From: Burkholderiaceae bacterium
Lineage (GTDB): Bacteria; Pseudomonadota; Gammaproteobacteria; Burkholderiales; Burkholderiaceae_C
DNA length: 64,000 bases
Assembly (NCBI GenBank): GCA_018780645.1
Contig: JADMJJ010000047.1
Span: forward strand, 85,137 to 149,136
Direction of reading: 5' to 3'
A program made the translations under genes and the position numbers. How positions within the stretch are numbered: the first letter of the stretch is position 1; every line of letters starts with the position of its first letter. The notes beneath the pieces were generated by a model. That model was not told the origin of the DNA. It ran no database searches and was given only the letters and a program-made list of their open reading frames with translations. This document shows positions 56,176 to 64,000 of the stretch, piece after piece.

Positions 56176-56955
56176 TCATGCGAACAGGGCCCGCACATCC
56201 TTCACGAAGCGCTCGCTGACCGGCACCATCTCGCCGGAGCGCAGGCGGGCCTCATAGGTCGAGTCACCGGTCACATGCAGAGCGGTGATCGCGGCATTTC
56301 GGACCACCACGGTGCGGTGTACGCGCATGAACTGGCCGGCCGGCAGACGCTGCTCAAGCGCGCTGAGGGTCGAGCGGTGCAGCACCACCCGTGCCGCCAG
56401 ATGCAGTTCGACATAGTTGCCGGCCGCGCCTATCCACTCGATATCGGCCGTGTCGATTCTTTCCATCGCCCCCACCGAGCGCACGATCAGGGCCTGCAGC
56501 TCCGGACGGGGCCGCCCGTCGAGCAGCTGCTGGCGCTCGTGCAGAAAGCCCCCCATGGACTCGACATAGCCTGCCAACTGCTTGAGCTGCAGCGTCTGCT
56601 CGGCCCGCGCCAGCATCTGGGCAAAGCGCTGGTCGTCGAAGGGTTTGAGCAGGTAGTCGAGCGCGAACACATCGAAGGCACTGAGTGCATGGGCGTCATA
56701 AGCGGTCACGAACACCACCAGCGGCGGCGCCGCCAGACGGCACAACTCGCTGGCGAAGCTCAAGCCATGCTGGCGCGGCATCTGGATGTCCAGCAGCACC
56801 AGGTCCACCGGACGCTGGGCCAGCGCCAGGCGCGCCTCGGCGGCACTGACGCACGCGCCCGCGCAGCGCCAGTTCGGATGCTCCGCAAGGGCCAGCTGCA
56901 GATTGCTGCGCGCCAGCGCCTCGTCGTCAACGATCAGTGCGGTCCACTTGTCCAT
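56176..56955 (-). CDS. LytTR-family response regulator
   Basis: A 259-residue regulator with receiver (TALIVDDEALARSNLQLAL, phospho-acceptor Asp56 in LLDIQMPRQHG, Lys of YLLKPFDD) and a C-terminal LytTR DNA-binding domain (IEWIGAAGNYVELHLAARVV, LPAGQFMRVHRTVVVRNAAI, MVPVSERFVKDV). Its start lies within the end of the kinase gene (29-bp overlap). LytTR regulators bind pairs of short repeats. The TonB receptor directly downstream is the obvious candidate target. Confidence 0.93.
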   Translation of the reverse strand: MDKWTALIVDDEALARSNLQLALAEHPNWRCAGACVSAAEARLALAQRPVDLVLLDIQMPRQHGLSFASELCRLAAPPLVVFVTAYDAHALSAFDVFALDYLLKPFDDQRFAQMLARAEQTLQLKQLAGYVESMGGFLHERQQLLDGRPRPELQALIVRSVGAMERIDTADIEWIGAAGNYVELHLAARVVLHRSTLSALEQRLPAGQFMRVHRTVVVRNAAITALHVTGDSTYEARLRSGEMVPVSERFVKDVRALFA

Positions 56956-58093
56956 CCAACACCCGCCAGGGAAGGGTTAACTCGGTCACGAAGTATTCGC
57001 GCAGCCGGAAGGCCTCCACCCGCGCCTCTTTGCCATAGAGCATCAGCAGCCGTTCGCGCGTGGCGCCCAGCCCCAGGCCGTGGCCGCGATGGCCGGTGCC
57101 GCCCGGGCAGACCGGATTGCTCAAGCCCAGCTTGACCGTGCCGGCCTCGGCCTTGAGCACGATCTCGAGCTGCCCCGCCCCCTCGAAGGCCTCCAGGCCG
57201 TGGCGAATGGCGTTCTCCACCAGCGGCTGGAACAGCAGCGGCGGGCAGGCCACCCGGTCCCAGGCCAGTGACTCCACCTGCCAGACCAGTTGCAGGTCCG
57301 TGCCGTAGCGCAGCTGCTGCAGCTCGAGATAGTCGCGCACAAAGCCCAGCTCGTCCTGCACGCTGACCCATTCCGACTTGCTGGCGCGCAGGGCGTAACG
57401 CAGCAGTTCGCTGACACGCGTCAGCGCGGTCAGCGCGCTGCCGCGGTCGGAGGCCCGCACGAGGGCGGAAATGCTGTTCAAGGCATTGAACAGGAAGTGC
57501 GGCTCCAGCTGGCCCTGCAGCAGGCTCAGCCGCAGGCGCAGATTGTCGGTTTGCGCGCGCTGCACGGCCATACGGTGTTCCTGTGCCCGCTGCCAGGCGC
57601 TGAACGCCATCTGAAAGATCAGGGCGCCCACGATCAGCATCAGGTCCACCAGATTGTCCTGGTAAGACCGGGCAGCCAGCAGCTCCAGAAAGCCCTGCGT
57701 CGGCTCCATGCCCCGCCAGACGGTGAAAGCCGCATTGCTGCCGACCATCGCGACAAAGCCGATCGGCAGGGCCACCAGTACCAAACGCAGGATGCGCCGC
57801 GGGCTCTCGACCATCTCGGGATGACGCTCGACATAGACCGATAGCAGCCAGTTGAAGATCACCAACGGCAATACATAGGGCAGATTGATCCACAACATGC
57901 GCAGCAGGTTGACGTCCTTGCCCTTGCGCAGATAGTCACCGAAGGACGCCGTGATCAGCATCAGGTAGAAAAGCGACCAGATCAGCGCCGACCACAGCAG
58001 CGGGCGCAGCCAGGGCCAGACGGCTGCGGACCAGGTCCGCCTGGCCGCAGTCCTGGGATTCAGCTCATGGCCCGACATTGAGACAACAGACAT
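56927..58093 (-). CDS. LytS/AlgZ-type sensor histidine kinase
   Basis: About 388 residues with several membrane helices (LLWSALIWSLFYLMLITASF, LPYVLPLVIFNWLLSVYV, LVLVALPIGFVAMVGS, LMLIVGALIFQMAFSA) and a cytoplasmic kinase of the His_kinase (PF06580) type: GQLEPHFLFNALNSISAL with the phospho-His, and an HATPase with LVENAIRHGLEAF and GHGLGLGATRERL. It lacks a periplasmic sensor, so sensing is probably in or at the membrane. Paired with the overlapping LytTR regulator. Starts at ATG codons 58093 or 58078 are both possible; neither has a clear Shine-Dalgarno. Confidence 0.9.
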   Translation of the reverse strand: MSVVSMSGHELNPRTAARRTWSAAVWPWLRPLLWSALIWSLFYLMLITASFGDYLRKGKDVNLLRMLWINLPYVLPLVIFNWLLSVYVERHPEMVESPRRILRLVLVALPIGFVAMVGSNAAFTVWRGMEPTQGFLELLAARSYQDNLVDLMLIVGALIFQMAFSAWQRAQEHRMAVQRAQTDNLRLRLSLLQGQLEPHFLFNALNSISALVRASDRGSALTALTRVSELLRYALRASKSEWVSVQDELGFVRDYLELQQLRYGTDLQLVWQVESLAWDRVACPPLLFQPLVENAIRHGLEAFEGAGQLEIVLKAEAGTVKLGLSNPVCPGGTGHRGHGLGLGATRERLLMLYGKEARVEAFRLREYFVTELTLPWRVLDGQVDRTDR

Positions 58094-58348
58094 AGACAGC
58101 AAGCTTGGCGTCAAGAATGGGGCAGGCCACGGTTTCACCCGGGCGCATGCCAGGCCCACACTCTAGGGCAATCGCCGCCACGGCCCGGCGCCGTCGCACC
58201 CACCAGGTCGGCGTTTCGTCCCAGTCGTCGAGACCAGGCCACGGGGCGGCAGCCCCCATCCCACGCCATCGGCCCCCCGCCCCGTTGAACTGTTAATGGC
58301 GCCGCAAAGGCTTGATAGTGGCGTTCATCGTCGTCGCAGAGATCGGAC

Positions 58349-58864
58349 ATGCTCCACCACCAACTGGTCAACGCCCTGCTGGGCCTGTGCTGCCTCACAA
58401 TGGCACTCGATGGCGCCCGCGCTGCCGAGCCCGGCCCCTACGTCAGGCAGTCCGAGCAGACGCGGCAAGTCGCCGAGCCCTATTTCAAGGCCTACTTGAA
58501 CCGTGACTGGGACACCGTGGCCGGCCTGCTCGCCGAGCAGGCGAGCTTCGGTGATCCCACCGCCACGCTGGTCTTTGGCGGCGTCCAACATCAGGGGCGG
58601 CAAGCGGTGCTGAAGCTGTTCCGGGAAAGCTATGCGGCCATCGTGCAGATGCGCTTCCAGGCGCGCCACAGCTTTCACTCCGGCCACTACGCGGTCTTCA
58701 GCGGGGATCTGGACTGGACCTTGCGGATGCAGGATGGGCGCGAGGTGCGCAGCGTGATGCCCTTCGTCACCAGCCTGCGCATCGAGGACGGCAAGGTCAT
58801 CCAGCACCAGGACCTGGCCGACTACGCGCCCTTCCTGAGTGCCGTCCGGGCGCCAAGGCCATGA
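58349..58864 (+). CDS. exported SnoaL-like (NTF2-fold) protein
   Basis: A 171-residue protein with signal peptide (LLGLCCLTMALDGARAA) and an NTF2/SnoaL fold: RQVAEPYFKAYLNRDWDTVA, LLAEQASFGDPTA, VLKLFRESYAAIVQMRF and a closing KVIQHQDLADYAPFL. The family includes isomerases, hydratases and scaffold proteins; no specific role can be given. It is divergent from the LytS kinase gene with a 255-bp gap that shows nothing clear. Confidence 0.8.
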   Translation: MLHHQLVNALLGLCCLTMALDGARAAEPGPYVRQSEQTRQVAEPYFKAYLNRDWDTVAGLLAEQASFGDPTATLVFGGVQHQGRQAVLKLFRESYAAIVQMRFQARHSFHSGHYAVFSGDLDWTLRMQDGREVRSVMPFVTSLRIEDGKVIQHQDLADYAPFLSAVRAPRP

Positions 58865-58924
58865 CGCTCCACCGGACTTGTGCCACCATCGCGCCTCGGG
58901 TAGAGGCGCGTCGCGAGGTGGCAG

Positions 58925-59299
58925 ATGAAGCTGGTCGAGGGCATCCGCAAACATGGCTTTCGCAAATGGTATGAGCGCGAGCTGATGCACAGCCACGGCT
59001 ACCTGGTGCTGGCCTTCATCAGTGCCATCGGCCTGATGGCGGCCTTCGAGGGTCTGTTCGAGTTCCACACACTGGCCGACAAGCTGATGGATGTGGCCAG
59101 CATCGCGCTGTGCGGCGCCGTCGGCATCTGGGCCCTGCGCCGCTATCTGTATCTGCTGATGCATGCCGAGGCCGCCGCCCAGCAGGCCGAATGCCCCGGC
59201 TGCGGCACCTATGCCCGCTTCGTCGTGGTGCATGCCCGCGAAGCCCAGGCCCAGGTGCGCTGCAAGCAATGCGCGCATGTATGGCCGATCGGTGAGTAG
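58925..59299 (+). CDS. two-span membrane protein with zinc-ribbon tail
   Basis: A 124-residue protein with an amphipathic N-terminus (VEGIRKHGFRKWYERELM), two hydrophobic stretches (HGYLVLAFISAIGLMAAFE and MDVASIALCGAVGIWAL) and a C-terminal two-CxxC zinc-ribbon (ECPGCGTYARF ... VRCKQCAHVW). Each Cys pair is intact. I do not recognise the family name; the layout suggests a membrane-anchored regulator or assembly factor. It lies 60 bp after the SnoaL gene on the same strand and may be co-transcribed. Confidence 0.7.
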   Translation: MKLVEGIRKHGFRKWYERELMHSHGYLVLAFISAIGLMAAFEGLFEFHTLADKLMDVASIALCGAVGIWALRRYLYLLMHAEAAAQQAECPGCGTYARFVVVHAREAQAQVRCKQCAHVWPIGE

Positions 59300-59390
59300 G
59301 GCCTAACCGGGTGGTACCCAGACGAACTCAAGCAATCCCACAGGGGGTTTTCATGGTGCTTTCGGTAATCCACTTGACAATAGACTTGCC

Positions 59391-59407
59391 ACTATCAACT
59401 TGATAGT
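59391..59407. promoter_or_regulatory. 17-bp perfect palindrome, putative operator
   Basis: ACTATCAA-C-TTGATAGT has perfect 8-bp arms around one base. It lies 12 bp after a TTGACA -35-like hexamer (59374-59379) and 113 bp before the VOC gene, where a repressor would block RNA polymerase. HxlR- or MarR-type regulators use such sites, but none is encoded nearby. Confidence 0.65.
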
Positions 59408-59519
59408 TAGGCGGCACCAGCATCTCCATTCCCTCCGCTGCACTCGAACCTCCCGCTCAGCGTCGCGAGCAGAGATTCACCGTGCTACTCATCCACCTCA
59501 CGATCTAGAGGATGCTCAT

Positions 59520-59888
59520 ATGGCTAATGCATTGAACTGGTTTGAGATTCCGGTCACCAACTTCGAACGAGCCAAGGCCTTCTACGAGGCAGTTCTCGGC
59601 GTCACCATCGAAACGATGGAGATGGGCCCGATCACAATGGGCATGCTGTCGTCCGACCCGGAAGCGGTGGGTGGAGCCCTCGTTCAGGGTGATGGCTCCA
59701 CGCCGTCCCAAACCGGCACGCTGGTCTACCTCAATGGCGGAGACGATCTGGCCCCCATGCTGGCGAGGGCTGCGCAAGCCGGCGGATCGGTGGTCGTGCC
59801 AAAAACCGACATCGGCAACGACTTTGGCTTCTTTGCCCACTTCATGGATACGGAAGGCAACAAGGTGGGACTGCACTCGATGAAGTAG
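59520..59888 (+). CDS. VOC-family (glyoxalase/bleomycin-resistance fold) protein
   Basis: A 122-residue single-module VOC protein: MANALNWFEIPVTNFERAKA, FYEAVLGVTIETMEMGPITM, and the C-terminal FFAHFMDTEGNKVGLHSMK. The first metal ligand expected early in the motif is replaced (WFEIPV has Glu instead of His), as in many VOC proteins of unknown substrate. The gene and its 220-bp upstream region are less G+C-rich than their surroundings and carry a strong palindromic site, which suggests separate acquisition and control. GAGG precedes the ATG. Confidence 0.85.
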   Translation: MANALNWFEIPVTNFERAKAFYEAVLGVTIETMEMGPITMGMLSSDPEAVGGALVQGDGSTPSQTGTLVYLNGGDDLAPMLARAAQAGGSVVVPKTDIGNDFGFFAHFMDTEGNKVGLHSMK

Positions 59889-59984
59889 CTTCTTTCTGGG
59901 CGGTTCTCGGGCTGAAGCAAAGATTCGACAAGCTGTGTAAGCTCCGCCCACGCCTCCCCAAGACGAGGCGCCAAGGAGCCCCGA

Positions 59985-60452
59985 ATGATCAAGCTGACCG
60001 TCAACGGCAAAGCGGTGTCGCTCGATGCCGACCCCACCATGCCCCTGCTGTGGGCGCTGCGCGAGGACCTGCAGCTCACCGGCACCAAATTCGGCTGCGG
60101 CATGGCGCTGTGCGGCGCCTGCACCGTGCACCTCGACGGCCAGCCTGTGCGCTCATGCTCGACGCCGATCTCGGCCGCCGCCGGCAAGAAGGTGACGACG
60201 ATAGAAGGCGTGGCCGCCACCAAGACCGGCAAGGCCGTGCAGGCCGCCTGGACCAGGATCGATGTGCCGCAATGCGGCTACTGCCAGAGCGGCCAGATCA
60301 TGAGCGCCTGCGCGCTGCTGGCGGCCAAGAAGTCCCCCAGCGACGCCGACATCGACAACGCGATGAGCGGCAATATCTGCCGCTGCGGCACCTACAACCA
60401 GATCCGGGCAGCCATCAAGGACGCCTCGGTCTCGCTGGCGAAGGGGGCCTGA
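59985..60452 (+). CDS. [2Fe-2S] subunit of molybdenum hydroxylase, pair 2
   Basis: A 155-residue small subunit with both cluster motifs ([16 protein letters not shown] and [10 protein letters not shown] ... [15 protein letters not shown]). It is a paralogue of the small subunit at 51.9 kb. Two bases separate its stop from the large subunit start region (TGAGCATG), so the two form an operon. Without a signal peptide it would travel with the Tat-exported large subunit. Confidence 0.93.
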   Translation: MIKLTVNGKAVSLDADPTMPLLWALREDLQLTGTKFGCGMALCGACTVHLDGQPVRSCSTPISAAAGKKVTTIEGVAATKTGKAVQAAWTRIDVPQCGYCQSGQIMSACALLAAKKSPSDADIDNAMSGNICRCGTYNQIRAAIKDASVSLAKGA

Positions 60453-60454
60453 GC

Positions 60455-62614
60455 ATGGACAGCACCACCACAGTTCAATCGAACAGCCGCCGTCGCTTCC
60501 TGAAGACCAGCACCGGCGCCGCCCTGGTCGTCGGCTTCGCCCTGCCCGCCGCGTTGAGCCGTGCCCAGGCGCAGGGCGCGCAAAGTAACACCTTTGCGCC
60601 AAACGCCTGGCTGCGCATCACGCCGGACAACAGGGTCACCGTGGTCTGCGGCTCGGCCGAGATGGGCCAGGGCGTGCTGACCGCCATTCCGATGCTGCTG
60701 GCCGAGGAGCTGGATGCCGACTGGAAGCTCGTCGGCGTCGAGCAGGCGCCGGTCGATCAGGCCTACAACAACCCGATGTTCGGCATGCAGGCCACCGGCG
60801 GCAGCACCACGGTGCGTGCGCACTGGACGCCGCTGCGCGAGGCCGGCGCCGCCGCCCGCGAGATGCTAGTGGCTGCCGCCGCTGCGCAGTGGAAGGTGGA
60901 AGCTGCCAGCCTGCGCACCGAGCGCAGCCATGTCATCGGCCCCGGCGGCAAGAAGCTCAGCTATGGCGCGCTGGTGGCGGACGCCTCCCAGCAGGCGGTG
61001 CCGGCCAAGCCCAAGCTGAAATCGCCCAAGGACTTCAAGATCCTCGGCAAACCGACCAACCGGCTGGACAGCGCCGCCAAGATCAACGGCACGGCCAAGT
61101 TCGGCATCGACGCCCATCTGGACGGCCTCATGGTCGCCGTGATGGCCCGCGCGCCGCTGCCCGGCGCCAAGGTCAAGAGCCTGAAGGACGACAAGGCCAA
61201 GGCGGTCAAGGGCGTGGCCCAGGTCATCACCCTGCCCAGCGGAGTGGCCGTGCTGGCCAGCGGCTACTGGGCGGCCAAGCAGGGCCGCGACGCGTTGGAG
61301 ATCGAGTGGGACCTGGGCGACAAGGCCGCCCTGTCGTCCGAGCAGGTCACGGCCCTGCTCACCGAGGGTGCGGCCAATGCCGATGCGGTGGCCAAGGACA
61401 CGGGCAATCTCAAGGACGGCATGGCCAATAGCGCCAAGACCTTGAGCGCACAGTACGAGGCCCCCTATCTGGCCCATGCCTGCATGGAGCCGCTGAACTG
61501 CACCGCCTGGGTGCGCGGCGACTCGGTCGAGATCTGGGCCGGCACGCAAAGCCAGGGCCCGGCCCAGGGCATCCTGGGCCAGGTGGCGCAGGCCACGCCG
61601 GCCAAGGTGAAGATCAATACGATGCTGCTGGGCGGGGGCTTCGGCCGCCGCTTCGCGCCCGACTTCGCCATCGACGCGACGCTGCTGTCCAAGCTCAGCG
61701 GCCGGCCGGTGAAGCTGATCTACACGCGTGAAGACGACATTATGGCGGGCTTCTACCGCCCCGCCTCGGTGGCCCGCTTCGAGGGCGCGCTGGACGACAA
61801 GGGCCGGGCCACCGTGCTGCGCGTCGATGTCGGCTCGCCGTCCATCATGGCCGCCTCGGGATTCATGAAGATCCCCGACAACGGCGTCGACACCTTTGCG
61901 ATGGAGGGCATCGAGGACCATCCCTACGACATCGCCAACCAGCGCATCGCCTATGGCCGGCGCGAGCCAGGGCCGCAGGTCTGGTTCTGGCGCTCGGTGG
62001 GCCACTCGCAGAACATCTTCTTCACCGAGAGCTTCGTCGACGAGATGGCGGCCGCGGCCAAGGCCGATCCGTTCGAGTTCCGCCGTGCCATGCTGGGCTC
62101 GCAGCCGCGCTACAAGGCGGTGCTGGAGCTGGCCGCGCAGAAGGCCGGCTGGGGCAAGCCGCTGGCCAAGGGCCATTTCCACGGCATCGCCGTGGCGCAG
62201 AGCTTCGGCAGCTATGTGGCCGAGGTGGCCGAGGTGTCGCTGGCGGCGGACGGCACGCCCCGGGTGCATCGCGTCGTCGCGGCGGTGGACTGCGGCATGA
62301 CGGTCAATCCGCAGACGATTGCACGCCAGATCGAGGGCGCCATCGTCTATGGCCTGTCGGCCGCGCTGTACGGCAAGATCACGTTCAAGAACGGCCGCGT
62401 CGAGCAAGGCAACTTCCACGACTATCCGGTCTTGCGCATGAACGAGATGCCCAAGGTCGAGGTGCATATCCTGGCCTCGACGGAAGCACCCGGCGGCATC
62501 GGCGAGCCCGGCACGCCGCCGATCGCACCGGCGGTGACCAACGCGATCTTCGCGGCAACGGGCAAGCGCATACGCAGCCTGCCCATCGATACGGCGTTGC
62601 TGAAGAAGGCTTGA
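60455..62614 (+). CDS. molybdenum hydroxylase large subunit, pair 2
   Basis: A 719-residue paralogue of the large subunit of pair 1. It has a twin-Arg leader ([20 protein letters not shown]), '[20 protein letters not shown]', [16 protein letters not shown], and the catalytic Glu in [15 protein letters not shown]. As with pair 1, no FAD subunit gene is present, so a cytochrome is the probable electron acceptor. The substrate is unknown; relatives oxidise aldehydes or N-heterocycles. A hairpin follows the stop, before the convergent Liv-type binding protein. Confidence 0.92.
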   Translation: MDSTTTVQSNSRRRFLKTSTGAALVVGFALPAALSRAQAQGAQSNTFAPNAWLRITPDNRVTVVCGSAEMGQGVLTAIPMLLAEELDADWKLVGVEQAPVDQAYNNPMFGMQATGGSTTVRAHWTPLREAGAAAREMLVAAAAAQWKVEAASLRTERSHVIGPGGKKLSYGALVADASQQAVPAKPKLKSPKDFKILGKPTNRLDSAAKINGTAKFGIDAHLDGLMVAVMARAPLPGAKVKSLKDDKAKAVKGVAQVITLPSGVAVLASGYWAAKQGRDALEIEWDLGDKAALSSEQVTALLTEGAANADAVAKDTGNLKDGMANSAKTLSAQYEAPYLAHACMEPLNCTAWVRGDSVEIWAGTQSQGPAQGILGQVAQATPAKVKINTMLLGGGFGRRFAPDFAIDATLLSKLSGRPVKLIYTREDDIMAGFYRPASVARFEGALDDKGRATVLRVDVGSPSIMAASGFMKIPDNGVDTFAMEGIEDHPYDIANQRIAYGRREPGPQVWFWRSVGHSQNIFFTESFVDEMAAAAKADPFEFRRAMLGSQPRYKAVLELAAQKAGWGKPLAKGHFHGIAVAQSFGSYVAEVAEVSLAADGTPRVHRVVAAVDCGMTVNPQTIARQIEGAIVYGLSAALYGKITFKNGRVEQGNFHDYPVLRMNEMPKVEVHILASTEAPGGIGEPGTPPIAPAVTNAIFAATGKRIRSLPIDTALLKKA

Positions 62615-62624
62615 TTGAGTGAAG

Positions 62625-62655
62625 GCCAGGCCGAAGGCGCTGCCACCGGCCTGGC
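62625..62655. terminator. hairpin between convergent genes
   Basis: GCCAGGCCG (62625-62633) pairs with CGGCCTGGC (62647-62655), a 9-bp G+C-rich stem with a 13-nt loop, in the 50-bp gap between two stop codons. It has no U-tract, so it is only a candidate bidirectional terminator. Confidence 0.5.
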
Positions 62656-62664
62656 ATCACGTCA

Positions 62665-63807
62665 TCAGCGAACCACAGCGATCTGGTCGCGGGCACCGCC
62701 CTTGTAGGTGAACAAGGTCAGCGCGCCATTCTTGATGTCGCCCTTGTTGTCGAACGAGATCGTGCCCGTCACGCCCTTGTAACCTTCGGTCTTGGCCAGC
62801 ACCGGCAGGTACTTGGCCGGCTCGGCCGAGTTGGCCTTGACCATGGCGGCAACCATCACGTTCACGGCGTCATAGACGTACGGAGCATATATCTGCACGT
62901 CAACCTTGTACTTGGCCTTGAACTTGGCCTTGAAGTCGTCCATCGACTTCTTGGACTCGCCCTCGACGCCACCGGCTTCGGCGCAGACGACCTGGCCGTC
63001 ACCCATGGTGCCGGCGGCCAGCTTGGGCAGCTCGCCCGAGCAGATGCCGTCGCCGCCAACGAACTTGGCGTCGATGCCCAGTTGCTTCATCTGGCGCAGC
63101 ATCGGGCCGGCCACAGCGTCCATGCCGCCGAAGAAGACCACATCAGGCTTCTTGGCCTTCAAGGAGGTCAGGATGGCGGTGAAGTCCGTGGCCTTGTCGT
63201 TGGTGAACTCACGCCCAACCACCTTGCCGCCAGCGCCCTTGACACCCTTTTCAAACTCGTCGGCAACGCCTTGGCCGTAGGCCGTGCGGTCGTCGATCAC
63301 GGCGATCGAGGTGCCCTTGAGCTCCTTGACCGAGTACTTGCCCAGGGTGCCGCCCAGGTGCACGTCGTCAGCCACCACGCGGAACGTGGTCTTGTAGCCG
63401 TTGCGGGTGAACTTGGGGTTGGTGGCCGAGGGCGAGACTTGCGGGATGCCCGCGTCGCTATAGACCTTGGAGGCCGGGATCGAGGTACCCGAGTTCAGGT
63501 GGCCGACCACGCCGTTGACCTTGGAGTCAACCAGCTTCTGGGCGGCTGCGGTGCCTTGCTTGGGATCGCCGGCGTCGTCTTCGGCCAGCAGCTCAAACTT
63601 GGCCTTCTTGCCGCCGATCATCACGCCCTTGGCGTTCAGTTCCTCAATGGCCAGGCGGGCGCCCAGCTCATTGTCCTTGCCCAGGTGGGCAATGGCGCCG
63701 CTGGTCGGGCCCACGTGGCCGATCTTGACCACCATGTCTTGCGCCATCGCCGAGCCGACCGAGGCCAGCAGCGCCGCGCCGGCAATCACCTTCAATTGGG
63801 AATTCAT
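62665..63807 (-). CDS. livK: branched-chain amino acid ABC transporter substrate-binding protein
   Basis: A 380-residue periplasmic binding protein of the Leu/Ile/Val type. Signal peptide VIAGAALLASVGSAMAQ, then VVKIGHVGPTSGAIAHLGKD, GVVGHLNSGTSIPASKVYSD, GIPQVSPSATNPKFT, IAVIDDRTAYGQGVADEFE and a C-terminal GYKGVTGTISFDNKGD. It feeds a Liv-type ABC transporter, whose LivF ATPase ends just upstream on the same strand, and could import leucine for the liu pathway in this window, although the ligand is not proven. The ATG before NSQLKVIAG is used. Confidence 0.93.
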   Translation of the reverse strand: MNSQLKVIAGAALLASVGSAMAQDMVVKIGHVGPTSGAIAHLGKDNELGARLAIEELNAKGVMIGGKKAKFELLAEDDAGDPKQGTAAAQKLVDSKVNGVVGHLNSGTSIPASKVYSDAGIPQVSPSATNPKFTRNGYKTTFRVVADDVHLGGTLGKYSVKELKGTSIAVIDDRTAYGQGVADEFEKGVKGAGGKVVGREFTNDKATDFTAILTSLKAKKPDVVFFGGMDAVAGPMLRQMKQLGIDAKFVGGDGICSGELPKLAAGTMGDGQVVCAEAGGVEGESKKSMDDFKAKFKAKYKVDVQIYAPYVYDAVNVMVAAMVKANSAEPAKYLPVLAKTEGYKGVTGTISFDNKGDIKNGALTLFTYKGGARDQIAVVR

Positions 63808-63838
63808 TATTGCAATCACTCCGTTGTGGTTGTCGAGA

Positions 63839-63852
63839 CCGCGGCGCCGCGG
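63839..63852. promoter_or_regulatory. 14-bp palindrome in the livF-livK gap
   Basis: CCGCGGCGCCGCGG is a perfect palindrome 32 bp before the livK start. It could form a very stable short hairpin in the transcript and lower upstream read-through, or be chance in a G+C-rich gap. Confidence 0.3.
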
Positions 63853-63938
63853 CGCGGGTGGCGCCGGGGCTGGGGCAGGCGGGCGTTTCGCCCCGCGCGG
63901 CTTCGGGCAGGTTAGCCCGCGCATGAATCGCGGTTTGG

Positions 63939-64000
63939 CTACTCGCCCAGGTAAGCAGCCCGCACCTTGGGATCGTTCAGCAACTCCTTGGCATCCCCGC
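63939..64000 (-). CDS. livF: LivF-type ABC transporter ATP-binding protein, C-terminal end only
   Basis: The last 20 codons are present, reading GDAKELLNDPKVRAAYLGE then TAG. This C-terminus (LLxDPxVRxAYLGE) is characteristic of LivF ATPases of branched-chain amino acid transporters. The start and catalytic motifs lie beyond the window. livK follows after 131 bp on the same strand, the usual order for a Liv operon with the binding protein last. Confidence 0.85.
   Translation of the reverse strand, partial: GDAKELLNDPKVRAAYLGE

Noticed and set aside
59374..59407. Complete sigma-70 promoter before the VOC gene
   Set aside because: TTGACA is good, but no -10 hexamer lies at 16-18 bp spacing; only the palindrome is supported.
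60866..62467. 533-codon minus-strand open frame over the molybdenum large subunit
   Set aside because: Antisense shadow; the plus-strand gene has all expected cofactor motifs.

Overview
The window is about 68% G+C, densely coded, and reads as a chromosomal segment of a Burkholderiales betaproteobacterium, probably from the Roseateles / Paucibacter / Rubrivivax side of the order. Pointers are three PEP-CTERM surface proteins, a B12-dependent ribonucleotide reductase, TRAP and Liv transporters, a betaproteobacterial-style leucine (liu) cluster, many two-component systems, and the absence of insertion sequences, tRNAs, rRNAs, CRISPR arrays or phage genes. The genus call is inference.

Layout. 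1-4.7 kb: the 3' part of a GGDEF-EAL protein, an MscS channel that overlaps it tail to tail, a secreted protein made of three copies of one domain, and a DUF1566 protein. 4.8-11.4 kb: an IclR regulator divergent from a tightly coupled operon (type II dehydroquinase, TRAP transporter, NAD-type quinate/shikimate dehydrogenase, a small-fold protein, an M14 metallopeptidase), read as uptake and catabolism of quinate/shikimate-like acids. 11.5-15.9 kb: a YCII protein and nrdJ, whose catalytic cysteine codon directly follows an in-frame 379-residue intein with intact homing-endonuclease motifs. 16-24.1 kb: two near-copy promoter modules in front of small ORFs, an OmpR-type regulator, two tandem paralogous hybrid histidine kinases and an orphan solute-binding protein.

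24.1-34.9 kb: a globin, PEP-CTERM proteins, a GST, the yqjD-E-K stress-membrane trio, an MHS-type MFS carrier with a large periplasmic insertion and a striking 11-bp-periodic regulator site, a ybaK-DUF1289-isomerase operon, and mipA divergent from a TctDE/QseBC-like two-component pair. 35.0-47.2 kb: an 11-gene minus-strand run that embeds bioA-bioF-bioD-bioB inside leucine degradation genes (mccB, hydratase, biotin-carrying mccA, HMG-CoA lyase), with a vapBC module and a GNAT-DinB fusion also inserted, and a divergent TetR regulator. The pathway enzyme MCC needs biotin, so the arrangement pairs cofactor supply with demand.

47.3-64 kb: a PEP-CTERM protein, a damaged secreted-protein gene with three local frame shifts, a SnoaL-like protein, and two paralogous two-subunit molybdenum hydroxylases (49.7-52.4 kb minus, 60.0-62.6 kb plus) that bracket a TonB receptor, a LytS/LytTR pair and small genes. 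The window ends in a Liv-type binding protein and the last codons of a LivF ATPase. All functional calls rest on reading motifs by eye; no database search was possible.
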